64,000 nt of DNA. Origin: Cyrtodaria siliqua (taxonomy: Eukaryota; Mollusca; Bivalvia; Adapedonta; Hiatellidae). The stretch covers positions 23,527 through 87,526 of the forward strand of contig JAWPHD010011030.1 of the NCBI GenBank assembly GCA_037043455.1. The letters are read 5' to 3'. The position numbers were made by a program, and so were the translations under genes. Shown in pieces: positions 1 through 10,242 of this stretch (the first letter of the stretch is position 1; every line of letters starts with the position of its first letter). Below the pieces are notes generated by a model. That model made no database searches. It worked only from the letters and a program-made list of their open reading frames with translations, and was not told the DNA's origin.

Positions 1-988
1 GGTTATTACTTTCCTCAACCGGGACTCAAAACCATTATGTCTGGTTTACCGTACCAGCGCTCTACCAACTGTATATAGGTTTCTGCGCTGGTAAATGGAA
101 TATTTACAACAAATGGTTCAATTCGTTTTTTTTCTTTATTTTTAAAAAAAAATGTCATTCGTTTTTATTTAGGCTTATTCACAAAAAACAACGGGTATCT
201 ATGTCATTGTTTATTTAAAGTATGTGGTAGAGTTAAAGTAGTCAGCAATTGAATTGCAACTATTAATAACTATTAAAAATCCGTGGTGGATTAATAGGCA
301 TGAATAACTGTACTAATATTCACATTATATGATATGTGTATCATACGGATAACAATCTGTTCTATTTGACTCATGTATTTAAGCTGCTATGTGTTAAGGA
401 AAGTGGGATGAATTGTAAGTGATATATGTAAGGGAGTGTTATATATACGCCTTCTCATTGTATCAGCTCAGGTAAGGAAAACTGCATATTTGGACATGTA
501 TAGTTTGTAATACCTACACTGTTGCCATGCTTTGTGAAATTGTAGTTTGTATCCTCACGGGATTTTAAGCCTACTGGAAATTGGAAATAAAGATATCTAT
601 CTTTATAATTAATATCATTCTGTATGTATAACATATATCATCTTTCATAATATTAATGATCTATCGTTCTTTGTGCTTTAATTCTCCGTCCCTATTTGTT
701 ATATTTGTTCATTGAATTGAAAATGTTATTTTGATTGCTGTACATTAGTTATCTGAATGATTCACAATTGCATTCGTTTCAGTAGTAATCTCTGTAACGA
801 GGAAATGAAGAGAATAAATAAATAAATGCACATATGACACATAGGTTTCTGCGTTGTGAGTCGAATATGTACAACAAATGCTTCAATTAGTATTTTTTCT
901 TTATTTTTTATAAAAAAATGTCATACGTTTTTATTTAAGTTTATTCACAAAAAAAACACAGTGACTTTCACCGCCTTCTTTTTTCTAG
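1..988 (+). other. Intron upstream of exon 1, with direct repeats
   Basis: No exon seen. The first ~75 bases resemble, on the minus strand, a tRNA-derived SINE head (cagttggtagagcg A-box-like, ttttgagtccc B-box-like). Bases ~80-200 are repeated at ~843-960 just before exon 1 (tttctgcg, then ttcaatt, then ttttatttaggcttattcac in the left copy). The remainder is plain AT-rich sequence. Confidence 0.6.
843..960 (+). repeat. Direct repeat of the exon 1 upstream region (partner at ~80-200)
   Basis: Both copies run from a ttctgcg start through a T-rich block with aaaaatgtcat to tttattcacaaaaaa. Spacing is about 766 bp. The right copy ends about 25 bases before the exon 1 acceptor, so part of the branch-point region is duplicated. 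Confidence 0.65.
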
Positions 989-1065
989 GAATGCAATACT
1001 CGGACGATGACCGGTGCGTCATAGACTACGGCGAGGGTTGGGTCAATAGGAGATACAATCCCTGG
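989..1065 (+). CDS. Exon 1 of window: ADAMTS disintegrin-like region
   Basis: Acceptor ttttttctag precedes 989 and donor GTGAGA follows 1065. Phase in is 1 and phase out is 0. It reads GMQYSDDDRCVIDYGEGW followed by an NPW ending. This resembles the ADAMTS segment after the catalytic domain, where a Cys sits in a GxxYDxDxQC-like context. The next exon continues with more Cys residues as expected. It is short (25 full codons), so the assignment rests mainly on the phase match and on the neighbouring exon. Confidence 0.7.
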
Positions 1066-1294
1066 GTGAGATATTGTTAATTATTACATATAAAACATAT
1101 GATAATAGCAGCTTATATCTAAGATTGTATTAAGTTAAGGACAACTATTTTGAATAATTAATTACGAATATTTACAATTGTTATATATATATATAATAAC
1201 AATACACTAAACCAAATTGCTAAGTATCAACCTAAGAATATGTCAATAATATTCTCATTGTTTTGTGTATTTTGAGCTTGATTAGAGATACGGT

Positions 1295-1935
1295 TAAACT
1301 GCAAAATAACGAGTGTAAATCGTCTGCTCTGACTGCATGAACATATTTTAAAACTTTTTAGTCAATGTGTTTTCTTAGAAATAACACTTATACAACTGGG
1401 TATATAGGATTTTATTAAGTACTTCGAATTAGTGAAGCTTTCGATGTTCCTAATTCTAAAATATACCAGTTAAAATTATTTTGACATCATGTTTTACTAG
1501 TATTATCACTACAAATGCGTTTGCAAAAGAAAATTTCTAAATATTTAATGTTAACGCTGAATTATAGTTAATTGAATTTCAAACAATATTCAATTTAAAG
1601 GGAGGTAATCTAAGATTATCCACATTTCATTTTTTTATAGACGGAAAATCTGCGATAAATTGGTCAAATTTTTATGTTTTTTTTCTATTTTTTATACCAA
1701 TTTTAAGAATTTTATATCTTTAAGCGATCTTTGACTCATGTTATGTGTTTTATCAGTACATTTCATGTTTTCTTATAAGGAAGGGTAACTCTCAAAAGCT
1801 GTAACAATTTAAACAAAAAATAAATGTTTTACAAACTATGGGTCAAAACAAAATACTTATCATATTATCTATTCTAAAATATATTTAAAATAAGAAAATT
1901 AGTTAAGATTCAAAAGTTGATACTTAGAAATTTTG
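1295..1935 (+). repeat. ~640-bp dispersed repeat, copy in intron 1
   Basis: Starts at actgcaaaataacgagtg and ends near aattttgttcagtata. The same sequence, about 85% alike by eye, occurs at 15068-15715 in the same orientation. No ORF or TIR seen. It could be an unnamed nonautonomous transposon or a segmental duplication within the gene. Confidence 0.75.
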
Positions 1936-2237
1936 TTCAGTATACATAGAATGATGAATATTTAACCAAATGCTCTTCCATTAATCAATAAATATTATAT
2001 TGTTTATTAATCTGCTATTTTACTCATTTTCAGAATCACATGTTCAGTTAGGAATGAATAGTGTCCTTTTGTATGCCAGTGATAGCCAACAATTGTTTTT
2101 GTTTTTTTTAGTATATTTTATTTTATCAAATCAAATCAAATCAGATCAAACAGTAACTGTGTTACTATAAAATCTTGTTATTTTCAAATAATACTGATAC
2201 GTTTCAGACGTTTAAATGTGTTGCTATGGTTTTTCAG

Positions 2238-2509
2238 AGTGAGTGCGCGTGGCATAGTTGCGTCAACATGGTCGCTGGACCATCGTATGGCGTAATAAAA
2301 TCCGGCAAGAATCGCCTATCAGGGTCCTACTGCGGAGATGGTCTCGTGTGTTCCGGTCTCAACTGCATAACGTTTGCAAAAACTCGGGTACCAATATCGT
2401 ATTACGTGGTTACAGTCGGTGGCTGGAGTGCCTGGAGCGCATTCAGCAGCTGTTCCAGATCGTGCGGTACTGGGATTAAATACCGCCAGCGATATTGTAA
2501 TAACCCAAT
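2238..2509 (+). CDS. Exon 2: disintegrin-like end and TSP1 repeat start
   Basis: Acceptor tttttcag at 2230-2237; donor GTAGGT at 2510. Phase 0 to 2. The first ~45 residues carry ECAWHSC, then [15 protein letters not shown], the small Cys-rich stretch that precedes the central TSP1 repeat in ADAMTS proteins. The TSP1 repeat follows with GGWSAWSAF (WxxW, the C-mannosylation motif), CSRSCGTG (CSx[ST]CG, the O-fucosylation site) and YRQRYCNNP. The donor lies inside the first unit of a 46-bp tandem repeat. Reading through the donor meets TAG at once (ATG TAG), so the splice is needed. Confidence 0.9.
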
Positions 2510-3215
2510 GTAGGTAACTGGGTGGGCAGCATTTACCATGTTGTATTAACCCAATGTAGATAACTGGGTGGGCAACATTTACCATAACCCAATATAGGTA
2601 ACTGGGTGGGCAACATTTACCATATTGTAATAACCCAATATAGGTAACTGGATGGGCAACATTTACCATATTGTAATAGGTAACTGGGTGGGCAGCATTT
2701 ACCATATTGTAATAACCCAATGTATGTAACTGGGTGGACAATATTTACCATATTGTAATAACCCAATGTAGGTAACTGGGTGGACACCATTTACCATACT
2801 GTAATAACCCAATGTAGGCAACTGGGTGGGCAACAGTTACCATATTGTCATAACCCAATGTAGGTAGCTGGGTGGGCAGCATTTACCATATTGTAATAAC
2901 CCAATGTATGTAACTGGATGGGCAACATTTACCATATTGTAATAACTCAATATAGGTAACTGGGTGGGCAGCATTTACCATATTGTAATAACCCAATGTA
3001 GGTTACTGGGTGGACAACATTTACCATACTGTAATAACCCAATGTAGGTAACTGGGTGGGCAGCATTTAGCATATTGTAATAACCCAATGTAGGTAACTG
3101 GGTGGGCAGCATTTACCATATTGTAATAACCCAATGTAGGTAACTGGGTGGGCAGCATTTACCATATTGTAATAACCCAATGTAGGTAACTGGGTGGGCA
3201 GCATTTACCATGTTA
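2493..3215 (+). repeat. 46-bp minisatellite seeded on exon 2 donor
   Basis: About 15 units of taacccaatgtaggtaactg, then ggtgggcagcatttaccata and ttgtaa. The unit contains the last ~17 bases of exon 2 (tattgtaataacccaat) and its donor GTAGGTAAC. Units differ by a few substitutions; one (about 2660-2680) lacks the taacccaat block. Confidence 0.95.
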
Positions 3216-3234
3216 GTATGGTTGGTAATTGAGA

Positions 3235-3500
3235 ATCCTATTAGGAAAAGCAAGCAATTATTAAATGTAGTTATATAATTTCTGTAACTCAGTTGAACTA
3301 AATCATCTTTCCTAAAACCTGATGCTAAATTCAATCTTCGGTTAAGGGGAATATAATTGTAGATTTGAGGATGATCTTAAATTTGGCATATGTACATTTG
3401 AAGTTAGAGTTAATGTGTCTCTTAGGTAAGCTGGAGCTTGATCATTTAGTGTTTTAAACATAAGGATTGCTTTTTGGAATTTAACTCTTTCTGGATACGT
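3235..3500 (-). pseudogene. 3' remnant of a non-LTR retrotransposon ORF
   Basis: The minus strand encodes RVKFQKAILMFKTLNDQAP, YLRDTLTLTSN, NLRSSSNLQLYSP and, after a frame break near 3340, NLASGFRKDDLVQLSYRNYI. This resembles the C-terminal tail after the reverse transcriptase in LINE-type pol proteins of invertebrates. It is short and frameshifted, so dead. Confidence 0.6.
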
Positions 3501-3506
3501 CACACT

Positions 3507-3995
3507 TGCGGATCCAGCACCCGGCGCCCCACCACACCCCCCTACACCCCCTAAAGATTCCGGATCATACATGTTTGTCCATGTTACTGTAGATAAAATA
3601 TCAAACAATTTCGATGCACGCCCTCAGTATAAAAAATGTTCTCGCTCGCTTTGCTCGCTCGATGCATAATGGCTAATGAGTGATTTAATTAACATATTGC
3701 TAAATCCTTTTATTTGAAAACGGACTTTTTTATTCATACATGTATGTCCATGTTTCTGTAGGTATTTCGATGCACGCCCTCAGTATAAAACATTTTCTCG
3801 CTCGCTTCGCTCGCTCGACGCATAATGGCTAATGAGTGGTTTAATTAACGCATTGTTAAATCCTTTTATTTCAAAACGGACTTTTTTACCCTATCAATGC
3901 ACTACCGCAACCGTTTTATGAGGCTAGAAACGGACCCGAAAATTGACCAAAATCTTACGCTCCACCTAAGCTGAACTCATGGATCCGCCCCTGCC
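3507..3995. mobile_element. Possible hAT-like nonautonomous element with internal duplication
   Basis: Left end has gcggatccagcac and right end has catggatccgcccctg, the inverted equivalent (caggggcggatccatg). It interrupts the LINE remnant upstream. Inside is a tandem duplication of ~156 bp (tcgatgcacgccctcag at 3611 and 3767) carrying ctcgctcgcttcgctcgctc. The left terminus is imperfect and no target duplication was found. Confidence 0.4.
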
Positions 3996-4033
3996 GTCAT
4001 CCATCTATCCTATCAATCATTATCACTCATTAC

Positions 4034-4099
4034 CACGGAGGAAGATCGAGTTATCCACGGAGGAAGATCGAGTTATCCACGGAGGAAGATCGAGTTATC
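4034..4099 (+). repeat. 22-bp tandem repeat, three copies
   Basis: Unit ccacggaggaagatcgagtt plus at, repeated three times in intron 2. Confidence 0.9.
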
Positions 4100-4293
4100 T
4101 TGTGGTACATTTAATTGGATTTAATATAAAAATCTCAAAATATGAACATTAGGACTGATAAACAATTTGGAGATTTGGTAAGTAGAAAAGAAGTAATAAA
4201 ACCGTAAGACAATGTGTTAGTTATGCAAATATGAACAATTATAAATATTATTCACCGTATTAATATGCCTAATGTTTTATCTTTGTTTTGCAG

Positions 4294-4354
4294 ACCTAAA
4301 TTTGCTCCTTCTTGTGACGGATCAGCGTATGACGCCATTACCTGCAATACACAG
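4294..4354 (+). CDS. Exon 3: TSP1 repeat, second half
   Basis: Acceptor ttgttttgcag ends at 4293; donor GTAACA follows 4354. Phase 2 to 0. It encodes PKFAPSCDGSAYDAITCNTQ, which completes the TSP1 repeat begun in exon 2 (CNNPxPKF...CxGSAYD...CNT is a common arrangement in ADAMTS TSP1 domains). Joined to exon 2 the domain has the expected Cys spacing. Confidence 0.88.
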
Positions 4355-4621
4355 GTAACATAGCTGTTTGTTTATTTTGATAGTTAACTCGCTAGATAAT
4401 TCCAGCTGTGACCGAGGGTTTCCTGTTCGAGCTCCGGCCCAGTTGTATATTTTTTCTAGACCTATGAGGTAGTGATTCCTTACAAAATAAAAGTGTGTTT
4501 AATAGAAATACATTTGTGCAAAAAATATTTCATTTTTAGAACGGAAGCAGAAAACACGTTGTAATAACAAAGAAAGCACGAATGCAAATATCAAAATGGT
4601 ACATAAACTAGAATATTATAG

Positions 4622-5094
4622 ATGTATATGTTTGTTTGTATGGTGTTTTACGTCATTTTCAGCACAGGTAACGTTATATAAGACGGTCGATTTTTTGTGG
4701 AGGCAGACCACTCACTTTTCGTGGGTAGAACCAGTACTGTATACATCCCGCAATCCGTAAGAATCGACACTTTGCAACTTACAAGTCGAGCTCCTAGTGG
4801 GATTCGCACCCGCAGTGGTGAGAGGCGTGAACGTTTTAGGCGCAACGTCATTACTATCCCGGCCATAGGGCAGCCGTAATGTATGCTTTGTGATACATGT
4901 AATAGTCCTAACCCCTACTCCCTTCGAATTGTGAGTTTTATCAAGGTAAACTTGAATTGAATTTGCAAGCCAGCTGGATAGTTTACCCCACATAAAGATT
5001 CCTAGTCCCATGAGGGCTCGAACCCACAGCGGTGATGTGCAAGTGATTTCAAGTCAGAGACTCTAACCATTCGGCTACGGACGGCACTCCCGAA
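4622..5094 (-). mobile_element. tRNA-derived SINE
   Basis: On the minus strand the head at 5082-5006 resembles a tRNA-Ser(TGA). It has A box tagccgaatgg (plus 5067-5077), anticodon loop cttgaaa and B box gggttcgagccc (plus 5014-5025), with gtcc and gggac ends that can pair. The body contains a second B-box-like gggtgcgaatccc. The 3' end has tgacgtaaaacaccatacaa followed by caaacaaa. The body recurs at 14897-15065 and 21052-21190, and the tail at about 9100-9140. Confidence 0.72.
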
Positions 5095-5265
5095 GGTAAA
5101 CAACGACATTGTTATACGTATCGGTACTGGCAACTGGGACAGGAAACTTAGTGTTCGGCAACGCTTGTTGACCTACAATGTTAGTGCCTACATGGAACCC
5201 CCATTGAGATAAAAAGTCCGAATTATATCTATATTTAACTCTTTTTTTCTAAATTATTCTTTCAG

Positions 5266-5404
5266 GTGTGTAGTGATGAAGCAGATCTGAGCGCTGGCGA
5301 CTTGAGGAGAAAACGTGCTGGAGAGACATGTACTCAGCTTATCACAAATGATATAATAGACTCGGCTAACTACAAAGGCTCGGGAGACAGGTATTATTGG
5401 GACG
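5266..5404 (+). CDS. Exon 4: Cys-rich domain, N-terminal part
   Basis: Acceptor attctttcag ends at 5265; donor GTAAGT follows 5404. Phase 0 to 1. It reads VCSDEADLSAGDLRRKRAG, then ETCTQLITND and a GDRYYWD ending. In ADAMTS proteins the stretch after TSP1 has an FRxxQC-type motif; here the equivalent is LRRKRAGETC, which creates an RRKR basic tetrad (5305-5316). The last ~26 nt of the exon together with the donor form the unit of the 40-bp tandem array that fills the intron. Use of the next decoy donor would first read GGT AAG TAC TTG TAG, a stop after four codons. Confidence 0.88.
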
Positions 5405-7085
5405 GTAAGTACTTGTAGCACGGGAGACAGATATTATTGGGACGGTAAGTACATGCTGCACTTGAGACAGGTTGTATTAGGGCGGTAAGTACTTGCAGCA
5501 CGGGAGACAGGTTGTATTGGGACGGTAAGTACGTGCAGCACGAGAACAGGTATTATTGGGACGGTAATTACGTGCAGCACGGGAGACAGGTAGTATTGGG
5601 ACGGTAAGTACGTGCAGCGCGAGAGCAGGTATTATTGGGGCGGTAAGTACGTGCAGCACGGCAGACAGGTAGTATTGGGACGGTAAGTACATGCTGCACT
5701 TGAGACAGGTTGTATTGGGGCGGTAAGTACGTGCAGCACGGCAGACAGGTATTATTGGAACGGTAAGTACGTGCAGCACGGCAGACAGGTATATTGGGAC
5801 GGTAATTACGTGCAGCACGAGAGCAGGTATTATTGGGGCGGTAAGTACGTGCAGCACGAGAGCAGGTATTATTGGGGCGGTAAGTACGTGCAGCACGGCA
5901 GACAGGTAGTATTGGGACGGTAAGTACATGCTGCACTTGAGACAGGTTGTATTGGGGCGGTAAGTACGTGCAGCACGGCAGACAGGTATTATTGGGACGG
6001 TAATTACGTGCAGCACGAGAGCAGGTATTATTGGGACGGTAAATACGTGCAGCACTGGAGACAGGTAGTATTGGGACGGTAAGTACATGCTGCACTTGAG
6101 ACAGGTTGTATTGGGGCGGTAAGTACGTGCAGCACGGCAGACAGATATTATTATGACGGTAAGTAAGTGCAGCAAGAGAGACAGGTATTGCCGGGACTGT
6201 AGATACATGCTGCACGTGATACAGGTATTATTGAGACGAAAAGTACGTGCAGCACGAGAGAAAGGTATTATTGGGGCGGTAAGTACTTGCAGCAAGAAAA
6301 ACACGTATTATTGGAAGGTAAGTACTTGCAGCACGAGAGATGGGTATTATTGGGACGATAATTACTTGCAGCACGGGAAACAAGTATTATTTGGACGGTA
6401 AGTACGTGCAGCACGAGAGACAGGTATTATTGGAATGCTAAGTACTGCAGCACGTGAGATATGTATTATTTGGACTGACATTACTTGGATTATTGGGACG
6501 GTACGTACGTGCAGCACGGGAGACAAGTATTATTGCGACGGTATGTGCAGCTCGAGAAACAAGTATTACTGGGACGGTAAGTACGAGCAGCACGGCAAAA
6601 AAATATTATTGGAACTGTACGTACGTGCAGCACGGGAGACAATAATTATTGAGACGGTAAGTGCGCGAATCACGAGAAACAAGTATTATTTGGACGGTAA
6701 GTACGTGCAGCGCGAGAAACAAGTATTATTTGGACGGTAAGTACGTGCAGCGCGAGAAACAAGTATTATTGGGACGGTAGATACATGCAGCACGAGAGAC
6801 AGGTATTGTTTGGACATATTTTATTGAGACGGTAAGTACGTGCAGCACGGGAGATAGGTATTAATTGGACGGTAAGTACATGCTGCACGTGATACAGGTA
6901 TTATTAGGACATATTTTATTGAGACGGTAAGTACGTGCAGCACGGGAGAAAGGTATTAATTGGACGGTAAGCACGTGCAGCACGAGAGACAGGTATTATT
7001 GGGACGATAAGTACGTGCAGCACGGGCGGCAGGTATTATGTGGACTGTAGGTACGTGCACCACGTGTTACAGTTATTATTGGGAT
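5381..7085 (+). repeat. 40-bp minisatellite seeded on exon 4 donor, main block
   Basis: About 42 units of gtaagtacgtgcagcacggg plus agacaggtattattgggacg. The second half is the last 26 bases of exon 4, and the first half is its donor and intron start. Most units keep a good GTAAGT. 40 is not a multiple of three, so frames rotate and several false ORFs arise. Variation between units is modest: cgagagcag, ctgcacttgag, tgcacgtgatac. Confidence 0.96.
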
Positions 7086-7969
7086 GTAAATAGGTCTATT
7101 TATTTTTTACTACACGAAGCAGAAAGCATAATTCTATACTTTAATTTTGAGAGCCTCAAGGTTATATATATTAATATATATAATTTAAAATTGCTCCAAA
7201 ACGTCACAGAGCAGAACAAACATGCATTAGTTTGGAATATTGTTTCAATAAAACATGCAACGTACATACAAGTCAACACATGTCTCTATGTTGCTATTCT
7301 AAAACTGGAAGTATTAAATATGTTAAACAAGTGGATTAAAGCACATTAATTTTATTCGTCATAGAAATCATTTCTATTAAAAACAAATAAAACAATGATA
7401 CATGGTATAATTTGTTTTTATTTTAACACTCAACACTTTCAGAACTGTATGAGAGCATGTTGAGAAAATCAACATGTTGATCTAATTAAAGGGCCTGGAG
7501 GCAATCTAAAGAATATTTATGGTTAAGAATCCAAATATCAGTAAAACTAGTCAACAAGTCTTCCAGACCTAACATTTTCATAAATATTAATTACATTGAA
7601 TGGAACACTAAGTCCTAATGAATGCATTTGCATATTTTAATAACATGAAATTGAGTCATACAATACTAAATCCTGGCCTCTTGGTGGCCACATTTAGCGA
7701 CCTTGGAGGCCATAAGCCTTGCTGCGGCAGCCATTGCCGGGTAAAAACAAGCGTAAAGATTCGAGATACGCCAATCGCAGTATTTCCGTCGGACTAAAGC
7801 ATTGATGAATACAAAAGGAAAACAAAATCGTCATCATCGCGGCACAAGAGATTGTGATTTTTTTTCTTTTCTTTTTTGAAACAGGACAAAAGAAGTTAGG
7901 GGGTTAGGGTTGGGACAAAATAAAGGGTCGGTCGGGAACCTGAAACATGACTAATTTTTTTCTTGGCCT
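7086..7969 (+). other. Sequence interrupting the 40-bp array
   Basis: About 880 bp of non-repeat sequence splits the array, which resumes at 7970. It reads as ordinary AT-rich DNA with a GC-richer part (7670-7790). No ORF with domain content. It may be an insertion, but no clear terminal repeats were found. Confidence 0.5.
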
Positions 7970-8236
7970 TATTGGGGCGGAAATTACGTACAGCACGGGA
8001 GACAGGTATTATTGGGACGGTAAGTACACGCACCACGTGTTACAGTTATTATTGGGACGGTAAGTACATGCTGCACGTGATACAGGTATTATTAGGACGG
8101 TAAGTACTTGCAGCACGGGAGACAGATTTTATTGGGACGGTAAGTACGTGCTGCACGTGCGACAGGCTGTATAGGGACGGTAAGTACTTGCAGCACGGGA
8201 GATAGGTATTATTTGGACGGTAAGCACGTGCTGCAC
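7970..8236 (+). repeat. 40-bp donor minisatellite, second block
   Basis: Six to seven further units of the exon 4 donor repeat after the interruption, each with GTAAGTA or GTAAGCA. Confidence 0.93.
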
Positions 8237-8448
8237 GTGTAGTAAAGTCATATTGAGTGTGTAATGTATACTCGTTCGTGGATGGTGCATTTTCTTGTTC
8301 ATGTCAATGAAAGTATGTAAACAATGTTGATTTCATTGTGAAAATTCCTACGATGTAACGACGTTTGTTTCAAATATATGTTTTAGTGGAAAATAAATGT
8401 TACAACCTGTTTTATTGTTCTAATATAAAATTGCATACGCAGTAAACC

Positions 8449-8576
8449 GGTTATTATATTTTTATTGGGATATATGCACTCGTTCTTTCGCGCATAAATA
8501 TTGCGCTCCTAAATTTACGCAATATTAAAGCGCGAAACGGAACTCGTGCATATATCGCAATACAAATCTAATAACC
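8449..8576. mobile_element. Hairpin (foldback) element
   Basis: Inverted repeat with ends ggttattatattt and aaatctaataacc and inner arms gatatatgcactcgtt and aactcgtgcatatatc. About 128 bp in total, with arms of ~50 bp. Probably a small MITE. Confidence 0.7.
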
Positions 8577-8807
8577 TATAAGTATGGTGTTTAGGGCTTA
8601 CTACGGATATTATTATTTGGTGTGTATGGCTAAGTTATGGTTAACTGAACGAAATGTCAAAAACTCAACATTTTATTTAATTATATGCCTGTAGATAAAA
8701 AACGATACTGAATTAATACACTGAAAAGCTAATTTTTATTTTGACAAAAACTTTAAGATTTCCGTGTGTCCCTTTAAAAAAACACGCTGTTCTGCTATAT
8801 GTAACAG

Positions 8808-8992
8808 GCATAGCCCAATGTGAGGTAAAATGTACACCGAAAACCGGGTTTACGGTTCCTGGCGGTCAGAGGTTCGGGCTGATGCCAGATGGGACAAAAT
8901 GTACGATGACCATGGAGATGTCGTATTCTGAGAAGCAGGGATTTCCACGCGTGCGTGGATTCTTCGGGCTCTGTTTACGGGGTCAATGTGAG
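8808..8992 (+). CDS. Exon 5: Cys-rich domain, C-terminal part (GC donor)
   Basis: Acceptor atatgtaacag ends at 8807. Phase 1 to 0. It reads IAQCEVKCTPKTGF, then RFGLMPDGTKC and a CLRGQCE ending, matching the ADAMTS Cys-rich pattern C...C...DGTxC......C..G.C. The only donor that keeps the family sequence CxxGxCxxxGCD across the junction is GAG|GCAAGA at 8993, a GC-AG type intron. No GT donor nearby gives a sensible join; reading on reaches TAA within four codons. Confidence 0.85.
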
Positions 8993-9094
8993 GCAAGAAC
9001 TTAAAAACATTTTAAACATGTTTAGGATACAGTTTCCCCAAGTACCCACATACAAATATGTCTATACTATTCTCATTGTGTTTTGTATTGCGCT

Positions 9095-9170
9095 CTTGAT
9101 TTGTTTGTTTGTTTGTTTGTATGGTATTTTACGTCATTTTTCAACACAGACAGACAGACAGACAGATATT
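9095..9170 (+). mobile_element. SINE 3' tail fragment
   Basis: gtttgtttgtttgtatggta and ttttacgtcattttt match the 3' end of the SINE at 4.6 kb; followed by a short cagacagacaga run. Confidence 0.55.
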
Positions 9171-9463
9171 ATTGATTTAAACTGTACAAGTTTATCATCA
9201 TATACAATATGTAAACATATTCGTGACAGAATAAACAAAACAAACAAACAACAAAAACATAATTTTGCACACTGGTTTCATATAAATTGTATTATTGAAT
9301 AATTTGAAATATTAAATAATTGAATAAATATGCGGAAATGACACTGAACTTTAACTTACGCAAATTAAATTAAATATTAAATTAAAAGATAATTTTGTTC
9401 TCATTATCACAAAAGCAATAACATAAATAATTAACTGATAATAGTTTTCATTCGAGGATAAAC

Positions 9464-10242
9464 CTAGTTTTGATTAAACAATAAATCATTACAAGAATCA
9501 AATGCTTCTTTTATAAACCAAGATAAATTAAACAACTCTTTCTTATTACGTGTTTTCATTAGCTCGATGCATTTTAAAACACTTGGACGTTTATAATAGT
9601 ACTTTTTAATGTATTTTCTTCTTATATTATCATATACAGGACAAATCAAAACAAAATGATATTCATCTTCCATGTCATTAGAATTACAAATGGTACAATA
9701 ACGTTGGTTTCTTTCTAATCTGTTCTGTGCGTAGCGCCCAGTTTCAATTCGCAGTGAATGCAACGATAGTCTTAGTTTTGATAAAACAATTCGCAACTTA
9801 TATGACAAAATATCGAGATATGGTTCATATTCAAAAATACCTTTAAAATGTAAATACACTGACAAAACTCTATTATCTACAACATCGCTGTTCCACTTCT
9901 GAACAAAACAATCGACTAAACGCTGTTTAAAAACAGTATGAAATGTTTTCAAAGGAACACTATTTGGATTATTCCAAACATAGCCAAAACCATACTCGTT
10001 TAGAAGCTTTTTAACATTCCCAGTCCAATTATTACGCGAATTTTCTATGTTATTGACGGAATTATTGTAAATAGTAGAAATTATAGTATTGTCAGAGTAA
10101 ACTCTTTTGCACCAATATTTAACTATTCTAACATAGCGCAATATATACAATGGATACCGCCCAAGTTCCCCGTAAATAGCCGCATTGCTAGTAGAAGTCT
10201 TAACATTTAAAATATATTTACAAAATTTTAAGTGAATCCTTT
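9464..10242 (-). pseudogene. Retroelement A, C-terminal part of pol (interrupted copy)
   Basis: The minus strand reads HLKFCKYILNVKTSTSN, IYGELGRYPLYIL and on to CTICNSNDMEDEYHF...CPVYD, the C-terminal region of a non-LTR pol. It is clearly homologous to the intact ORF at 10232-13189 but on the opposite strand. It continues the fragment at 13434-13738; the two were separated when element C inserted. The open frame ends near 9464. Confidence 0.8.

Noticed and set aside
5006..5082. Functional tRNA-Ser gene on the minus strand
   Set aside because: A and B boxes and a TGA anticodon are present but the stems are imperfect and it is fused to a SINE body with a caaacaaa tail.
5477..6740. ORFs in the 40-bp array
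   Set aside because: Frames rotate through a unit not divisible by three; the array is a copy of an exon end and donor within an intron.
8993..9302. Continuation of exon 5 past 8992, or the overlapping ORF at 8955-9302
   Set aside because: Frame of exon 5 stops at TAA about 10 nt later; the other frame is out of phase and runs into SINE tail sequence.
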